Origin: Kribbella solani
Lineage (GTDB): Bacteria > Actinomycetota > Actinomycetes > Propionibacteriales > Kribbellaceae
Reading direction: 5' to 3'
DNA length: 64,000 bases
Assembly (NCBI RefSeq): GCF_014205295.1
Contig: NZ_JACHNF010000001.1
Span: forward strand, 6,014,001 to 6,078,000
The notes below the pieces were generated by a model. It had not been told where the DNA came from. It saw only the letters and a list, made by a program, of their open reading frames with translations, and searched no databases. The position numbers and the translations under genes are program-made. Positions 36,351 to 47,245 of the stretch are shown in pieces (within the stretch, counting starts at the first letter, position 1; every line of letters begins with the position of its first letter).

Positions 36351-36506
36351 TCGAAGTGGGCCGAGCCGATGGTGCATCGGGGGCGTACGCGTCGTCCCTC
36401 GGCGGGTGTCTTCTGGGTCACTTGGAAAGCCTTTGCCGAGGGGTTGCTGGGGCGGGGGAACCCCGGTCGCACCCTGGGGTGGACCCTTAAATCCGGGGGT
36501 GTGCTT

Positions 36507-36617
36507 GGGAATGACCTGGGCGGTGTGCAATGTTGAGTCAAGTGAACTCAAGTTTGTTCGGTCACGGATTTGAAACCGAGGCGGGCGAACGGCAACATTG
36601 AGTCTGCATCAGTCAAC
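36507..36617 (+). promoter_or_regulatory. dnaK control region: HAIR operator and SigH-type promoter
   Basis: A HAIR element, the HspR target CTTGAGT-N7-ACTCAAG, is present as GTTGAGT-N7-ACTCAAG at 36532-36552. A second, degenerate copy (TTGAGT-N7-AGTCAAC) lies at 36598-36617 just before the ribosome site. A SigH/SigR-like promoter GGAAT (36508-36512), 19 bases, GTT (36532-36534) ends inside the first HAIR, so HspR binding would block it. dnaK starts 82 bases after the first HAIR. Confidence 0.85.
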
Positions 36618-36633
36618 TCTGTGGAGGTAAAGC

Positions 36634-38517
36634 ATGGCCCGCGCGGTCGGTATCGATCTCGGTACGACGAACTCCGTCATCGCCGTACTGGAAGGTGGCG
36701 AGCCCACCGTCATCCCCAACGCCGAGGGAGCGCGCACGACGCCCTCGGTGGTGGCTTTCGCCAAGAACGGCGAGGTCCTGGTCGGCGAGGTGGCCAAGCG
36801 GCAGGCCACCACGAACGTCGACCGCACCATCCGCTCGGTCAAGCGCCACATGGGCGAGGCCTGGAGCGTGGACATCGACGGGAAGAAGTTCACCCCGCAG
36901 CAGATCAGCGCGTTCGTGCTGCAGAAGCTGAAGCGGGACGCCGAGGCGTACCTCGGGGAGCAGGTCACCGACGCGGTCATCACCGTGCCGGCGTACTTCT
37001 CCGACGCGCAGCGCCAGGCGACCAAGGAGGCCGGCGAGATCGCCGGCCTGAAGGTGCACCGGATCGTCAACGAGCCGACCGCGGCCGCGCTGGCGTACGG
37101 GCTGGACAAGGGCACCGAGCAGACCATCCTGGTCTTCGACCTGGGCGGCGGCACGTTCGACGTGTCGCTGCTCGAGATCGGCGACGGCGTCTTCGAGGTG
37201 AAGGCGACCAGCGGTGACAACCACCTCGGTGGTGACGACTGGGACAACCGGATCGTGCAGTGGCTGGTGACCCAGTTCAAGAACAAGAACGGCACGGACC
37301 TGTCCGGCGACAAGATGGCCATGCAGCGGCTGAACGAGGCCGCCGAGAAGGCGAAGATCGAGCTGTCCAGCGCGGCCGAGACCACGATCCACCTGCCGTA
37401 CCTGAGCCTGACCGATGCCGGCCCGCTGCACCTGGAGGAGAAGCTCTCCCGGGCCGAGTTCCAGAAGCTGAGCAACGACCTGCTGGAGCGCGCCCGCGCC
37501 CCGTTCAAGGCGGTCATCAAGGACGCCGGGATCGACGTCTCGAAGATCGACCACGTGATCCTGGTCGGTGGTTCGACCCGGATGCCGGCGGTGGCCGACC
37601 TGGTCAAGGAGCTGACCGGCGGCAAGGACCCGAACAAGGGCGTCAACCCGGACGAGGTCGTGGCGGTCGGTGCTTCCCTGCAGGCCGGTGTGCTGAAGGG
37701 TGAGGTGAAGGACGTCCTGCTGCTGGACGTGACCCCGCTGAGCCTCGGCATCGAGACCAAGGGCGGCGTGTTCACCAAGATCATCGAGCGGAACACCACG
37801 ATCCCGACCAAGGGTTCGGAGATCTTCACCACCGCCGAGGACAACCAGCCGTCGGTGATGATCCAGGTGTACCAGGGCGAGCGCGAGATGGCCCGGGACA
37901 ACAAGTCGCTGGGCAACTTCGAGCTGACCGGCCTGCCGCCGGCGCCGCGGAACGTGCCGCAGATCGAGGTCACCTTCGACATCGACGCGAACGGCATCGT
38001 GCACGTGAACGCCAAGGACCTGGCCACCGGCAAGGAGCAGCGGATGACGGTGACCGGTGGCTCCGCGCTGCCGAAGACCGACATCGACCAGATGGTCCGC
38101 GACGCCGAGCAGTACGCCGAGGACGACCGCCAGCGCCGGGAGGCGGTCGAGAGCCGCAACCAGGCCGAGAGCCTGGTCTACCAGACCGAGAAGTTCCTGC
38201 AGGAGAACGAGGACAAGGTCCCGGACGACGTCAAGACCGAGGTCAAGGACGGCGTCGCCGAGCTGAAGAAGGCGCTCGAGGGTGACGACGCCGACGCGGT
38301 GAAGACCGCTTCGGAGAAGCTCGCCCAGTCCAGCCAGAAGATGGGCGCGGCGATGTACGCGAACGCCCAGGCCGCCGGCGGGTCCGCCGACGAGGGTGCC
38401 ACCTCCGGCAACGCCGACGGGAACAGCACCAACGATGACGACGACGTGGTCGACGCCGAGATCGTGGACGAGGACCGGCCGCAGGACAAGACGCAGGACA
38501 AGACGGAGGACAAGTGA
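36634..38517 (+). CDS. dnaK: Chaperone DnaK (Hsp70)
   Basis: 627 residues, GTGGAGG before ATG. ATPase-domain motifs [25 protein letters not shown] and VGGSTRMP are intact, followed by the substrate-binding domain ([17 protein letters not shown]) and an acidic C-terminal tail ([14 protein letters not shown]). It is the ATP-dependent folding chaperone that works with GrpE and DnaJ and also serves as HspR co-repressor in actinobacteria. First gene of the dnaK-grpE-dnaJ-hspR operon. Confidence 0.98.
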   Translation: MARAVGIDLGTTNSVIAVLEGGEPTVIPNAEGARTTPSVVAFAKNGEVLVGEVAKRQATTNVDRTIRSVKRHMGEAWSVDIDGKKFTPQQISAFVLQKLKRDAEAYLGEQVTDAVITVPAYFSDAQRQATKEAGEIAGLKVHRIVNEPTAAALAYGLDKGTEQTILVFDLGGGTFDVSLLEIGDGVFEVKATSGDNHLGGDDWDNRIVQWLVTQFKNKNGTDLSGDKMAMQRLNEAAEKAKIELSSAAETTIHLPYLSLTDAGPLHLEEKLSRAEFQKLSNDLLERARAPFKAVIKDAGIDVSKIDHVILVGGSTRMPAVADLVKELTGGKDPNKGVNPDEVVAVGASLQAGVLKGEVKDVLLLDVTPLSLGIETKGGVFTKIIERNTTIPTKGSEIFTTAEDNQPSVMIQVYQGEREMARDNKSLGNFELTGLPPAPRNVPQIEVTFDIDANGIVHVNAKDLATGKEQRMTVTGGSALPKTDIDQMVRDAEQYAEDDRQRREAVESRNQAESLVYQTEKFLQENEDKVPDDVKTEVKDGVAELKKALEGDDADAVKTASEKLAQSSQKMGAAMYANAQAAGGSADEGATSGNADGNSTNDDDDVVDAEIVDEDRPQDKTQDKTEDK

Positions 38518-39206
38518 CGGATCGACCGACTGGCAGCGAGTTCGGTGACGGCGAGCCCGTCGTCCGGGACAAGCGCCGGATCGACCCGGACACCGGCTCG
38601 TTGCGGGAGGCCCCGGAGCAGTCCGGGGCCGACGGCGGAACCCCCGGCGGGCAGCCGCCGCGGGAGCCGTCCGACCTGGCCGGCCCGTCCGCGCAGGAGG
38701 CTCTGCTGACCGAGGCGCTCTCGGAGCGTACGGCGGACCTGCAGCGTCTGCAGGCCGAGTACGTGAACTACAAGCGCCGCGTCGACCGGGACCGGGAAGC
38801 CGCCCGGGAGCTGGTGGTCGGGTCGGTACTGACCGAGCTGCTCGGCATCCTGGACGACATCGGCCGGGCCCGTGAGGCCGGTGAGCTGGAGGGCGCCTTC
38901 AAGGCGGTCTCCGAGTCGCTGGAGCGGGTCACCGAGAAGCTCGGCCTGGTGAAGTTCGGCGAGAAGGGTGACACCTTCGACCCGCGGATTCACGAGGCCC
39001 TGCTGCACAACTACTCCGACGAGGTCGACGGCCCGACCGCGACGATGATCATGCAACCGGGCTACCGGCACGGCGAGCGGATCCTGCGCGCGGCCCGGGT
39101 GGCCGTGTCGGAGCCGACCGAGCAACTACCGGCGGACGCGGTGCAGACCGACGGTCCGGTGGAGAGCACTGATGACGAACAGGCCGCGGACAAGTCTGCG
39201 GAATAG
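38514..39206 (+). CDS. grpE: GrpE nucleotide exchange factor
   Basis: 230 residues from GTG at 38514, overlapping dnaK by 4 bases. A disordered Gly/Pro-rich N-terminus (about 1-60) precedes a coiled coil (about 65-95, [24 protein letters not shown]) and the beta-wing head domain with [12 protein letters not shown]. It releases ADP from DnaK. Confidence 0.96.
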   Translation: MTDRPTGSEFGDGEPVVRDKRRIDPDTGSLREAPEQSGADGGTPGGQPPREPSDLAGPSAQEALLTEALSERTADLQRLQAEYVNYKRRVDRDREAARELVVGSVLTELLGILDDIGRAREAGELEGAFKAVSESLERVTEKLGLVKFGEKGDTFDPRIHEALLHNYSDEVDGPTATMIMQPGYRHGERILRAARVAVSEPTEQLPADAVQTDGPVESTDDEQAADKSAE

Positions 39207-39233
39207 TCGGCCGAACGGGAGGGGAGGCGTCGG

Positions 39234-40411
<1,178 letters not shown>

Positions 40412-40412
<1 letters not shown>

Positions 40413-40882
40413 TGGCCTCAAGAGCAAGCACGAGGCCGTTCGGTCAGGTGCCGACCTGGGACGACCGCACCCCGATCTACGTGATCTCGGTGGCGGCCCA
40501 GCTGGCCGGCATGCACCCGCAGACCTTGCGTCAGTACGACCGGCTCGGCCTGGTGGTGCCGAGCCGGGCGTCCGGCCGCGGCCGGCGCTACTCGGCGTAC
40601 GACGTGGCGAAACTGCGCTACGTGCAGCACCTCAGCCAGGAGGAAGGTGTGAACCTGGCGGGTATTCGGCACATTCTCGCGCTACAGTCCGAAGTGGAGG
40701 ATCTGCGCAAGCGGGTCAACCAGCTACTGGCAGAAGTTCAGCGCGGTGTCGGCGCCTCGCGGCGTACCGCCACCAGCCGGGTCTTCTCGGCCGGCCCCGC
40801 CGGTGACGTGATCGCCATGGGCCGGCAGCAGACCACCACCCGTTGGATTCGCACCCAGCCCCTGGAACTCGGGCCGCGCTGA
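40412..40882 (+). CDS. hspR: HspR, MerR-type heat-shock repressor
   Basis: 156 residues from ATG at 40412 (GTG at 40409 also possible; GGGAG at 40401-40405 is better placed for the ATG). The MerR helix-turn-helix ISVAAQLAGMHPQTLRQYDRLGLVVPSR (about 23-50) is followed by a coiled coil (LQSEVEDLRKRVNQLLAEV). HspR binds HAIR elements; these occur before dnaK and clpB in this window, so it represses its own operon and clpB. Confidence 0.95.
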
Positions 40883-40897
40883 TCCAGCACCTTCCAG

Positions 40898-40926
40898 CAG
40901 GTGTGTGACGAGTCGTCGCACACCTG
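40898..40926 (+). terminator. Terminator of the dnaK operon
   Basis: A 13-bp stem with one mismatch (40898-40910 with 40914-40926) and a 3-base loop, 16 bases after hspR. A second GC-rich inverted repeat (CCACCG...CGGTGG, about 40933-40981) follows. Confidence 0.8.
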
Positions 40927-41124
40927 CCCAGGCCACCGGAGGCCTCCGAAACCCCACCCCCTCGGGGCCTCCGGCCGGTGGAGACGGTCGTACCCCGCGA
41001 CCTCTCCACAGTCGAAGGCGCGCCACCCCCCGGCGCCCTTCGACCCCGCAGGGTGGTCCATCCCCGGACCGCCCTGCGGTTCTCATCGCTGCCGGGTGTT
41101 GTCCGCTGCGCATACTCTGGCGGG

Positions 41125-41661
41125 GTGACGCTGAAGCTGGAGACGGACCGGCTGTTGATCCGGGACTGGGAGGAAGACGACGCCGACGCCGCGCTGGAGA
41201 TCTATGGCTCCGCCGACGTGGCGCCCTGGTTGTCACCGGCCATCGACAAGGTGCCGGACGCCGCGAGTATGCGGCTGATCCTGCAGGCCTGGATCGAGGC
41301 CCAACCGAACTTCGTGGTCCCGGCCGGCCGCTGGGCGGTCACCCGCCGGGACGACGGTGAAGTCGTCGGCGCGCTGCTGATCCGGCTGCTCCCTCCGTAC
41401 GAGGAGGATCTGGAGATCGGCTGGCAGTTGCGGCCGAGCGCCTGGGGCAACGGGTACGCGACCGAGGCGAGCGGTGCTTTGATGCGCTGGGCGTTCGTCG
41501 AGGGGCAGGTCGACGAGTTGTTCGCGGTCGCCCGGCCGAACAACAAACGCGCGATCGCCACCGCGAAACGGCTCGGGATGCAGTGGGTGGGTGAGACCGA
41601 GAAGTACTACGAGCTGAACTTGCAGGTCTACCGAATGCGCGCCTCCGAGTTCAAACGCTGA
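41125..41661 (+). CDS. GNAT-family N-acetyltransferase (RimJ/RimL-like)
   Basis: 178 residues from GTG at 41125. It begins LKLETDRLLIRDWEEDD, the usual opening of RimJ/RimL-type GNATs, with the acetyl-CoA loop RPSAWGNGYATEASGALMRWAF. No ribosome site is seen; CATACT at 41111-41116 lies 8 bases upstream, so a leaderless mRNA is likely. The 3' end overlaps the convergent mannosyltransferase gene by 34 bases. The acceptor is unknown. Confidence 0.85.
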   Translation: MTLKLETDRLLIRDWEEDDADAALEIYGSADVAPWLSPAIDKVPDAASMRLILQAWIEAQPNFVVPAGRWAVTRRDDGEVVGALLIRLLPPYEEDLEIGWQLRPSAWGNGYATEASGALMRWAFVEGQVDELFAVARPNNKRAIATAKRLGMQWVGETEKYYELNLQVYRMRASEFKR

Positions 41662-42812
41662 CTGGCCAGCACCTGGGGCGCGTTGCGCGCGGCCAGTGTG
41701 ACTAGGTACGCCACACCGATCAGGACGTAGCTGGAGCCCAGTAGGTGTTCCAGGACGTTCCAGTGCCGTCCTTCGGGGTCCAGGTACACATGCGGTCCGA
41801 CTGCGAAGGTGGCTACTACCAGGAGCGACAGCGCGGTGGTCGACTTGTTCCGCTTTCGCCAGGCGTGGCAGCCGATCGCCAGTACGGCGGGTGCGATCCA
41901 CACCCAGTGGTGCGACCAGCTGACCGGTGACGCGAGCAGTCCGAAGACAGCAACCACCAGCAGTGCGGTCACGTCGTCACCGTTGGCGCGTGCCTTTCGC
42001 GCCGCGATCAGTGTCGGTACGAGCGCCGCAAGTACTAGTACGAACCAGATCACCAGTTGCAGCGGCCCGTCCGGTACGAGCCGGTGCACGACGGCCTGGA
42101 AGCACTGGTTGAACGCATACGTCGCGCCGCCGATGCGGTCGGTGGAGAAGAGCACGCCGAACCAGTACGCCGTCGAGTCGATAGGCCTGAGCGCGTACGC
42201 GACCAGGCTGATTCCGGCGAACGCACCCAGGACAGTGGCTGCCTCGCGGTACTGCCGGCGAACCAGGAAGTACAGGATGAACACGAGCGGCGTCAGCTTG
42301 ATCGCGGCGGCGAGCCCGATCAGTACGCCGCGTGGCCAGCGTGGACGGGTGATCAGGCAGTCGACCGCGACCAGTCCCATCAGGATCAGGTTGACCTGCG
42401 CGAACCCGACGTTCGATCGCACCGGCTGCAGGAACATCGCCAGCACGACAACGGCCAGACCGAGGTACTGGGCGATCCTGGTCGTGCCGAGCAGGCGCCG
42501 GGCGACGACCAGCATCGTCGCGGTCAGTGCGATCACGCTGGCCGTACTGATCATCAGATCGGCCAGCGGGCGCGGTACGAGGTGCAGTGGTACGAACAGC
42601 ATCGCGGCGAACGGCGGATAGGTGAACGGCAACGCGAAGCCCGGTACGAGCGACGGGAAGTCGTCCGCGTACAGCCGGAGATCGTGCAGTAGCGCGTATC
42701 CACCGGTGCGGTAGACGTTCAGATCGATGTTGCCCGAGTAGACGATGTAGATCACTGTCGTGATCGCCACCGCGAAGTACAGCAGTCGCCGGAGCATCAG
42801 CTCGTACTTCAT
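41628..42812 (-). CDS. GT87-type membrane mannosyltransferase, copy 2
   Basis: 394 residues from ATG at 42812, overlapping the upstream paralogue stop (ATGA). It is a polytopic protein with about ten membrane spans. The GT-C signature region DLNVYRTGGYALLH and FTYPPFAA, plus QPVRSNVGFAQVNL and AAIKLTPLVFILYFL, match the GT87 family (alpha-1,2-mannosyltransferases such as PimE that use polyprenyl-phosphate-mannose). It probably adds mannose to a lipoglycan or glycan on the outer face of the membrane. The next gene upstream is a paralogue. Confidence 0.82.
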   Translation of the reverse strand: MKYELMLRRLLYFAVAITTVIYIVYSGNIDLNVYRTGGYALLHDLRLYADDFPSLVPGFALPFTYPPFAAMLFVPLHLVPRPLADLMISTASVIALTATMLVVARRLLGTTRIAQYLGLAVVVLAMFLQPVRSNVGFAQVNLILMGLVAVDCLITRPRWPRGVLIGLAAAIKLTPLVFILYFLVRRQYREAATVLGAFAGISLVAYALRPIDSTAYWFGVLFSTDRIGGATYAFNQCFQAVVHRLVPDGPLQLVIWFVLVLAALVPTLIAARKARANGDDVTALLVVAVFGLLASPVSWSHHWVWIAPAVLAIGCHAWRKRNKSTTALSLLVVATFAVGPHVYLDPEGRHWNVLEHLLGSSYVLIGVAYLVTLAARNAPQVLASQRLNSEARIR

Positions 42813-44044
42813 GCGATGCTCTTCCGCCGCCGGAACTCGTAGGCGCCCAACAGGATGGTGGTAGCCGCACAGATGGCGTACGAGTTGCCGAGGAACAGAT
42901 CGAAGCCTCGGAGGGTGTACTCCTTGTCGCCCAGGTGCGGTGCGGTCCACGGCAGCCCGAACGCGATGCTGACAGTCCACAGCGCAGCGAACGCGACCAG
43001 CACCGGACGCTTCCCGCTGGACACCTCGACGACCCGGAACCACAGCAGTGCGCAGATAGGCAGTGCCCAGACGAAGTGGCCGGTCCAGGAGATCGGCGAG
43101 ATCAGTACGCCGGTCAGTGCGGTGAGCAGGATCGACTCGAGCCGATAGCCGTGGTCGTACGCCCGCTTGGCTGTCCACAGACCGATCGCCAGGGTCAGGG
43201 CGACTGCCAGCGCCCACGCCGGTGCGATCCCCTGGACGCCACCGGCGAGCCGGGCGAAGACACCGCGCCAGGACTGGTTGCTGATGAAGTGCGTCGCACC
43301 AGGGCGGCTCGGGTCGAGCATGTACTTGGTGAAGAACTGCCAGGTCCCTGTGGGCATGGCGATCGCGCCGGCCAGCATGGTCGCGGCCGTTGCGGCGGAG
43401 GCAACAACTGCCTCACGGAATCGGCGAGTCACCAGCAGGTACAGGATGAAGATCCCTGGCGTCAGCTTGATACCTGTCGCGATGCCGACCAGTACACCCC
43501 GGTAGCGGCGCGGCAGGTGGCCGAGCAGATCCACCAGCAGCATCGCCAGCAGCAGTAGGTTGATCTGGCCGAGGTCAAACGACGACCGGACCGGCTCAAG
43601 CGCCACACCGGCCGCACCGACTGCCAGTCCGGCAGCCGCCACGCTGTACCGCGACCAGTTCGGCCGCAGTGCGCGGACCGTGACCAGACCGATGACGATG
43701 AGCGCGCTGGCCGATGCCAGTGTCATGACTGCCCGCCCGGCCCCGGTGCCGAGGAGTGCCACCGGTACGAAGACCAGCGCGGCGAACGGTGGGTACGTGA
43801 ACCCGAGCAGCATGTCCTTCGGGAAGGCGTGGTGGGCGGTGTAGATGTCCTGACCGTGCAGGAACGCTCGGGACGCGACGACGTACACCCGGAGGTCGTA
43901 CTGCAGCGCGAACGGGTTCCAGCGCAGCAGGCAGAGGCCGAGGAACACGGCAGCGGCGGCAGCGAGCAGGGCCGTGCGGCGACGGTTGGTCCGGAGGGCC
44001 GGCGGCCTGCTGCTGGTGGTGGGGCGGACAGGACTGATGGTCAT
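42809..44044 (-). CDS. GT87-type membrane mannosyltransferase, copy 1
   Basis: 411 residues from ATG at 44044, preceded by GGGAGG. Same architecture as the following gene: YDLRVYVVASRAFLHGQ with the catalytic-type Asp, GFTYPPFAALVFVP, EPVRSSFDLGQINLLLL and TGIKLTPGIFILYLL. Compared with copy 2 it has a longer basic N-terminus. The two genes form a coupled operon and arose by tandem duplication; different acceptor linkages are likely. Divergent from the large sensor kinase gene. Confidence 0.82.
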   Translation of the reverse strand: MTISPVRPTTSSRPPALRTNRRRTALLAAAAAVFLGLCLLRWNPFALQYDLRVYVVASRAFLHGQDIYTAHHAFPKDMLLGFTYPPFAALVFVPVALLGTGAGRAVMTLASASALIVIGLVTVRALRPNWSRYSVAAAGLAVGAAGVALEPVRSSFDLGQINLLLLAMLLVDLLGHLPRRYRGVLVGIATGIKLTPGIFILYLLVTRRFREAVVASAATAATMLAGAIAMPTGTWQFFTKYMLDPSRPGATHFISNQSWRGVFARLAGGVQGIAPAWALAVALTLAIGLWTAKRAYDHGYRLESILLTALTGVLISPISWTGHFVWALPICALLWFRVVEVSSGKRPVLVAFAALWTVSIAFGLPWTAPHLGDKEYTLRGFDLFLGNSYAICAATTILLGAYEFRRRKSIA

Positions 44045-44116
44045 GACAGTGAGCCTCCCGGCTGGACCGGGGTGACCACATCGCCGCTGAGTGCAACGCA
44101 GAGTCACCGGTTGGGA

Positions 44117-44153
44117 TGACACAAGAACGTCGCGTGTCACTCCTTTGAGTGAC
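44117..44153. promoter_or_regulatory. Overlapping inverted repeats in the divergent GT87/kinase region
   Basis: GTCACTC and GAGTGAC (44136-44142 and 44147-44153) form a perfect 7-bp inverted repeat with a 4-base centre. TGACAC (44117-44122) and GTGTCA (44134-44139) form a second one with an 11-base centre sharing GTCA. The region 44045-44245 contains both promoters; these repeats are operator candidates, perhaps for the downstream NarL-type regulator. Confidence 0.45.
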
Positions 44154-44245
44154 GTTGAGTCGGTGGCAAACGCTGCAGAATGAATCCTGGGCCCAAGGGA
44201 TGGTCGCTGACCGTGACAAGCGACCCTGACGAGCAAAGGAGAGCC

Positions 44246-47245
44246 GTGAGCGTGCGCCGGCTGCCGGAACTGCTGGCTGCCGTGCGTCGCCAGGCGTCGG
44301 AAGTCCGGGTGGACGCGGTCGTGGCCGTGCTCGGGCTGATGCTCAGTCAGCTCATCCTGTGGCAGGGCTGGGGCAGCCCGCCGCACGGCCCGGGGGCACT
44401 GCTGATGCTCGTGCTCGCCGCGCCGGCCCTGATCGCGTTCCGCCGGATCGACCCGGTGATCGCCGCCGTCGGCATGGCCGCGGGCGCTTCGGCCGCCTGG
44501 ATGCTGTCGCAGACGGACCTGGTCCTGTTCGTCGGTTGTGCGATGGCCTTGTGGTCACTGCCGACGCGTTGCTCATGGCGTACGGCGGCGGCCACGATCA
44601 CCGCGACCACAGTCGTGCCCTTCGTGGTGGCTTCGCTGTTCGACGACTCGGCCACTACTTGGCGATGGCTGTGGATACCGCTGCTGGTGATCGGCGTGGC
44701 CCGCCTGGCGTACCAGCTGATCTCGCGAAGGCACGTGGCGTACACAGCCAAGCAGCGGTTTGCGGAGCTGCGCTCGCTGGCCACGGGTCGTACGCACCGG
44801 ATTGAGTTCGATGCTGTCGTGGCCGGAGCGGTTACCGCGTTGACTTCGGTCGACCTGATGCACTGGCGCTCCGGCTTCACTGCGGCTGAATGGCCCGCGC
44901 CGAAGTGGATGATCTACTTCTGCGCGTACGCGGCGCTGACTCTCGTACTGCGCCGGGTCTGGCCGGTCGTACCGGTTCTGGTGCTGACAGTCGCCAGTCT
45001 GCTGACGTACTGGCTGGCCGGGCCGCGCTGGTTGTTACTGGCAGCGTTCGCATTGGCGCTCTGCTCGCTGATCGCAGACCGGGTGACCTGGCCGCGGATG
45101 CTGCTGATCGGTGCCGTCCTCACCGCACTGCCGGTGGTGGCCGAATTGATCCGCTACCGCCAGATGGTGCTGATCTTTCCTCGTCTGCGGCACGAGGGTC
45201 TGGAGAACGTGGGGGGTGTTTGGCACAACCGGGTCTACGAGGGCATCGTCGACAGCCAGTGGCCGTGGTGGTTGTCGGTTTTGCTGGTGTTGCCCGTGCT
45301 CGCGTACCTGCTGCGCTGGTGGTGGCTGGCGAAATCGGCCCAGACCGTCGCCTGGCTGCGGAACCCAGTGGTCCTGGACTGCCTGCTGGCACTGGCCAGT
45401 GTGCTCGTACTGCACTGGAAGGTGTTCCACCCCGACTCCGCATGGTCCACCGCGGCGCCCTGGTTGCGTACTGCCGTGGTCATCGCTCCGGTCTTGATCG
45501 CGCTGCGCCGGTTCTTCCCGCTGGCCGCGGCATTCGGCCTGCTGATCGCGGCGATGATGACCCAGGCCATGGGCAGCGTCGAATGGGTCCTGCTGGGCGG
45601 TTGCGCGCTGGCCCTGTGGAGCCTGGTCACTCGCCGCTCGCTCATGGTGGCGCTGCCGGGCCTTGCCGGTGTCGTTGCGGTACTGCCGTGGCTGGTCAAC
45701 CTGTACTGGCGGCCGTTGGTTCGACTGGCACATCCGACGATCTGGCAAGACGAGGTGCCCTTCAGCCTGCCCGGGCGGGGTCCGGATGAGACCTTCCTCG
45801 GAACGCGCTACGGCATCCGCATCGAAGAGCTGCATCACCTCCAGGCGCACGACTGGCCCTGGAAGTACGTGGCTGGACTCCTGGTGGCCGGCCTGGCGGC
45901 ACTGGCGTACCGCCTGCTCCGTCACCGCGTCCGCATCCCCGTTCGGTCGCTCCAGGAGTGGCTGAGCGACGCACGGACGGCGGCGGTGTGGCAGCACGGC
46001 TACCTGCTCGATTTACTGCTCGCGGTGACCGTCGCGACGGCGGTGCTGCTGGACATCAGAGCAGGCCAGTACCGGATGCACTGGTGGGCCGCTCAGCATT
46101 GGACGATCTACGTACTCGTCTACGCCCCGATGACCTTGGTGTTCCGGCGAATCCAGCCGGTCATTCCCTCGGTGGTCCTTGCCGGCGCGAGCCTGGTGGC
46201 GTACCTCGCCGACGGCCAGAACCTGCTGCTGACCGCCGCGCTCGGGATCGCCCTCTACTCACTGGTGGTGCGGACCAAACCCTCGCTCGGGCTGCCGATC
46301 ACAGGCGTGATCCTCGTACTGCTGCCGGCGATCCCGGCCTGGCTGCCCGGACGGTTCCGGTTCCTGGCCTGGTTCTTCCCGGCCACGCTGGACATGCAGT
46401 TCAACGGGCTCTCGCTGAACGACTACGGCCCCGAGTTCATCCGGCTGTCCCAGCGCGCATGGCCGATCTACCTGTCCCTGGTCCTGCTGTTACCGGTCTG
46501 CGGCGGCCTGCTCGCGCGCCTGTACCAGCGGAGTCGCCAGCCGTCGGCCCGTGAGGCCGAGCTGGAGCGGTTGACGGTTGAGCAGGGCGAGGTCCAGGTC
46601 GTACTGACCGAACGCTCGCACATCGCCCGCGACCTGCACGACGTCGTGGCGCATGCGGTCAACCTGATGGTGATCCAGGCAGAGACCGGTCCGGACCTGG
46701 TACAGCGCGGCGAGGCCGACGTACTTGCCGGGTTCCAACGGATCGGGGACGCCGGGCGCCGGGCGCTCGGTGAGTTGGACCGGATGCTGTCCGCGCTCCG
46801 CGACGAGGACGGCATCCCGGACCCGGCACTGGCACCGCAGCCGGGACTGGCCGACCTGCGCCGGCTGGCCGGTGACGTGTCCAGTGAGTCGATGACGGTG
46901 TCGCTCGACCTGCAGGGCGACCCGGACCTACCGCCGGACGGTCACCAGCTCGCGGCGTACCGGCTGGTGCAGGAGGCGCTGACCAACGCGGTGCGGCACG
47001 CGGAAGCGACCAAGGCGATGGTGACGGTGGAGATCAAGGAGGCTGGGATTCAGGTGCGGATCGCCGACGACGGGCGCGGGTTCGAACCCGAGGTGGCGCA
47101 GGCCGGCGGCCGGCACGGCCTGGCCGGGATGCGGGAGCGGGTCCGGATTCACGAGGGCAAGCTGACCATCACCTCGGCGCCCGGCGAGGGTACCGAGATC
47201 AGCGCCTGGCTGCCGATCAGCCGGAAGGCGGTACCGGCCGGATGA
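44246..47245 (+). CDS. Very large NarL-type sensor histidine kinase with a four-fold repeated membrane domain
   Basis: 999 residues from GTG at 44246, chosen because AAAGGAGAG lies just upstream; ATG at 44180 would add 22 residues. About 770 residues of membrane-rich sequence precede a HisKA_3 domain with phospho-acceptor His798 in ARDLHDVVAH and an ATPase domain (QEALTNAVRHA, ADDGRGFEP, GLAGMRERV). The membrane part contains four units, each with an [F/L]RR[I/V/F]xP motif at residues 65, 235, 420 and 633 followed by a hydrophobic pair of spans and an A-L-x-S-L motif. Units 1 and 3 (FRRIDP, LRRFFP; ALWSL) and 2 and 4 (LRRVWP, FRRIQP) resemble each other most. It overlaps its regulator by ATGA. 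The signal is unknown. Confidence 0.88.
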   Translation: MSVRRLPELLAAVRRQASEVRVDAVVAVLGLMLSQLILWQGWGSPPHGPGALLMLVLAAPALIAFRRIDPVIAAVGMAAGASAAWMLSQTDLVLFVGCAMALWSLPTRCSWRTAAATITATTVVPFVVASLFDDSATTWRWLWIPLLVIGVARLAYQLISRRHVAYTAKQRFAELRSLATGRTHRIEFDAVVAGAVTALTSVDLMHWRSGFTAAEWPAPKWMIYFCAYAALTLVLRRVWPVVPVLVLTVASLLTYWLAGPRWLLLAAFALALCSLIADRVTWPRMLLIGAVLTALPVVAELIRYRQMVLIFPRLRHEGLENVGGVWHNRVYEGIVDSQWPWWLSVLLVLPVLAYLLRWWWLAKSAQTVAWLRNPVVLDCLLALASVLVLHWKVFHPDSAWSTAAPWLRTAVVIAPVLIALRRFFPLAAAFGLLIAAMMTQAMGSVEWVLLGGCALALWSLVTRRSLMVALPGLAGVVAVLPWLVNLYWRPLVRLAHPTIWQDEVPFSLPGRGPDETFLGTRYGIRIEELHHLQAHDWPWKYVAGLLVAGLAALAYRLLRHRVRIPVRSLQEWLSDARTAAVWQHGYLLDLLLAVTVATAVLLDIRAGQYRMHWWAAQHWTIYVLVYAPMTLVFRRIQPVIPSVVLAGASLVAYLADGQNLLLTAALGIALYSLVVRTKPSLGLPITGVILVLLPAIPAWLPGRFRFLAWFFPATLDMQFNGLSLNDYGPEFIRLSQRAWPIYLSLVLLLPVCGGLLARLYQRSRQPSAREAELERLTVEQGEVQVVLTERSHIARDLHDVVAHAVNLMVIQAETGPDLVQRGEADVLAGFQRIGDAGRRALGELDRMLSALRDEDGIPDPALAPQPGLADLRRLAGDVSSESMTVSLDLQGDPDLPPDGHQLAAYRLVQEALTNAVRHAEATKAMVTVEIKEAGIQVRIADDGRGFEPEVAQAGGRHGLAGMRERVRIHEGKLTITSAPGEGTEISAWLPISRKAVPAG

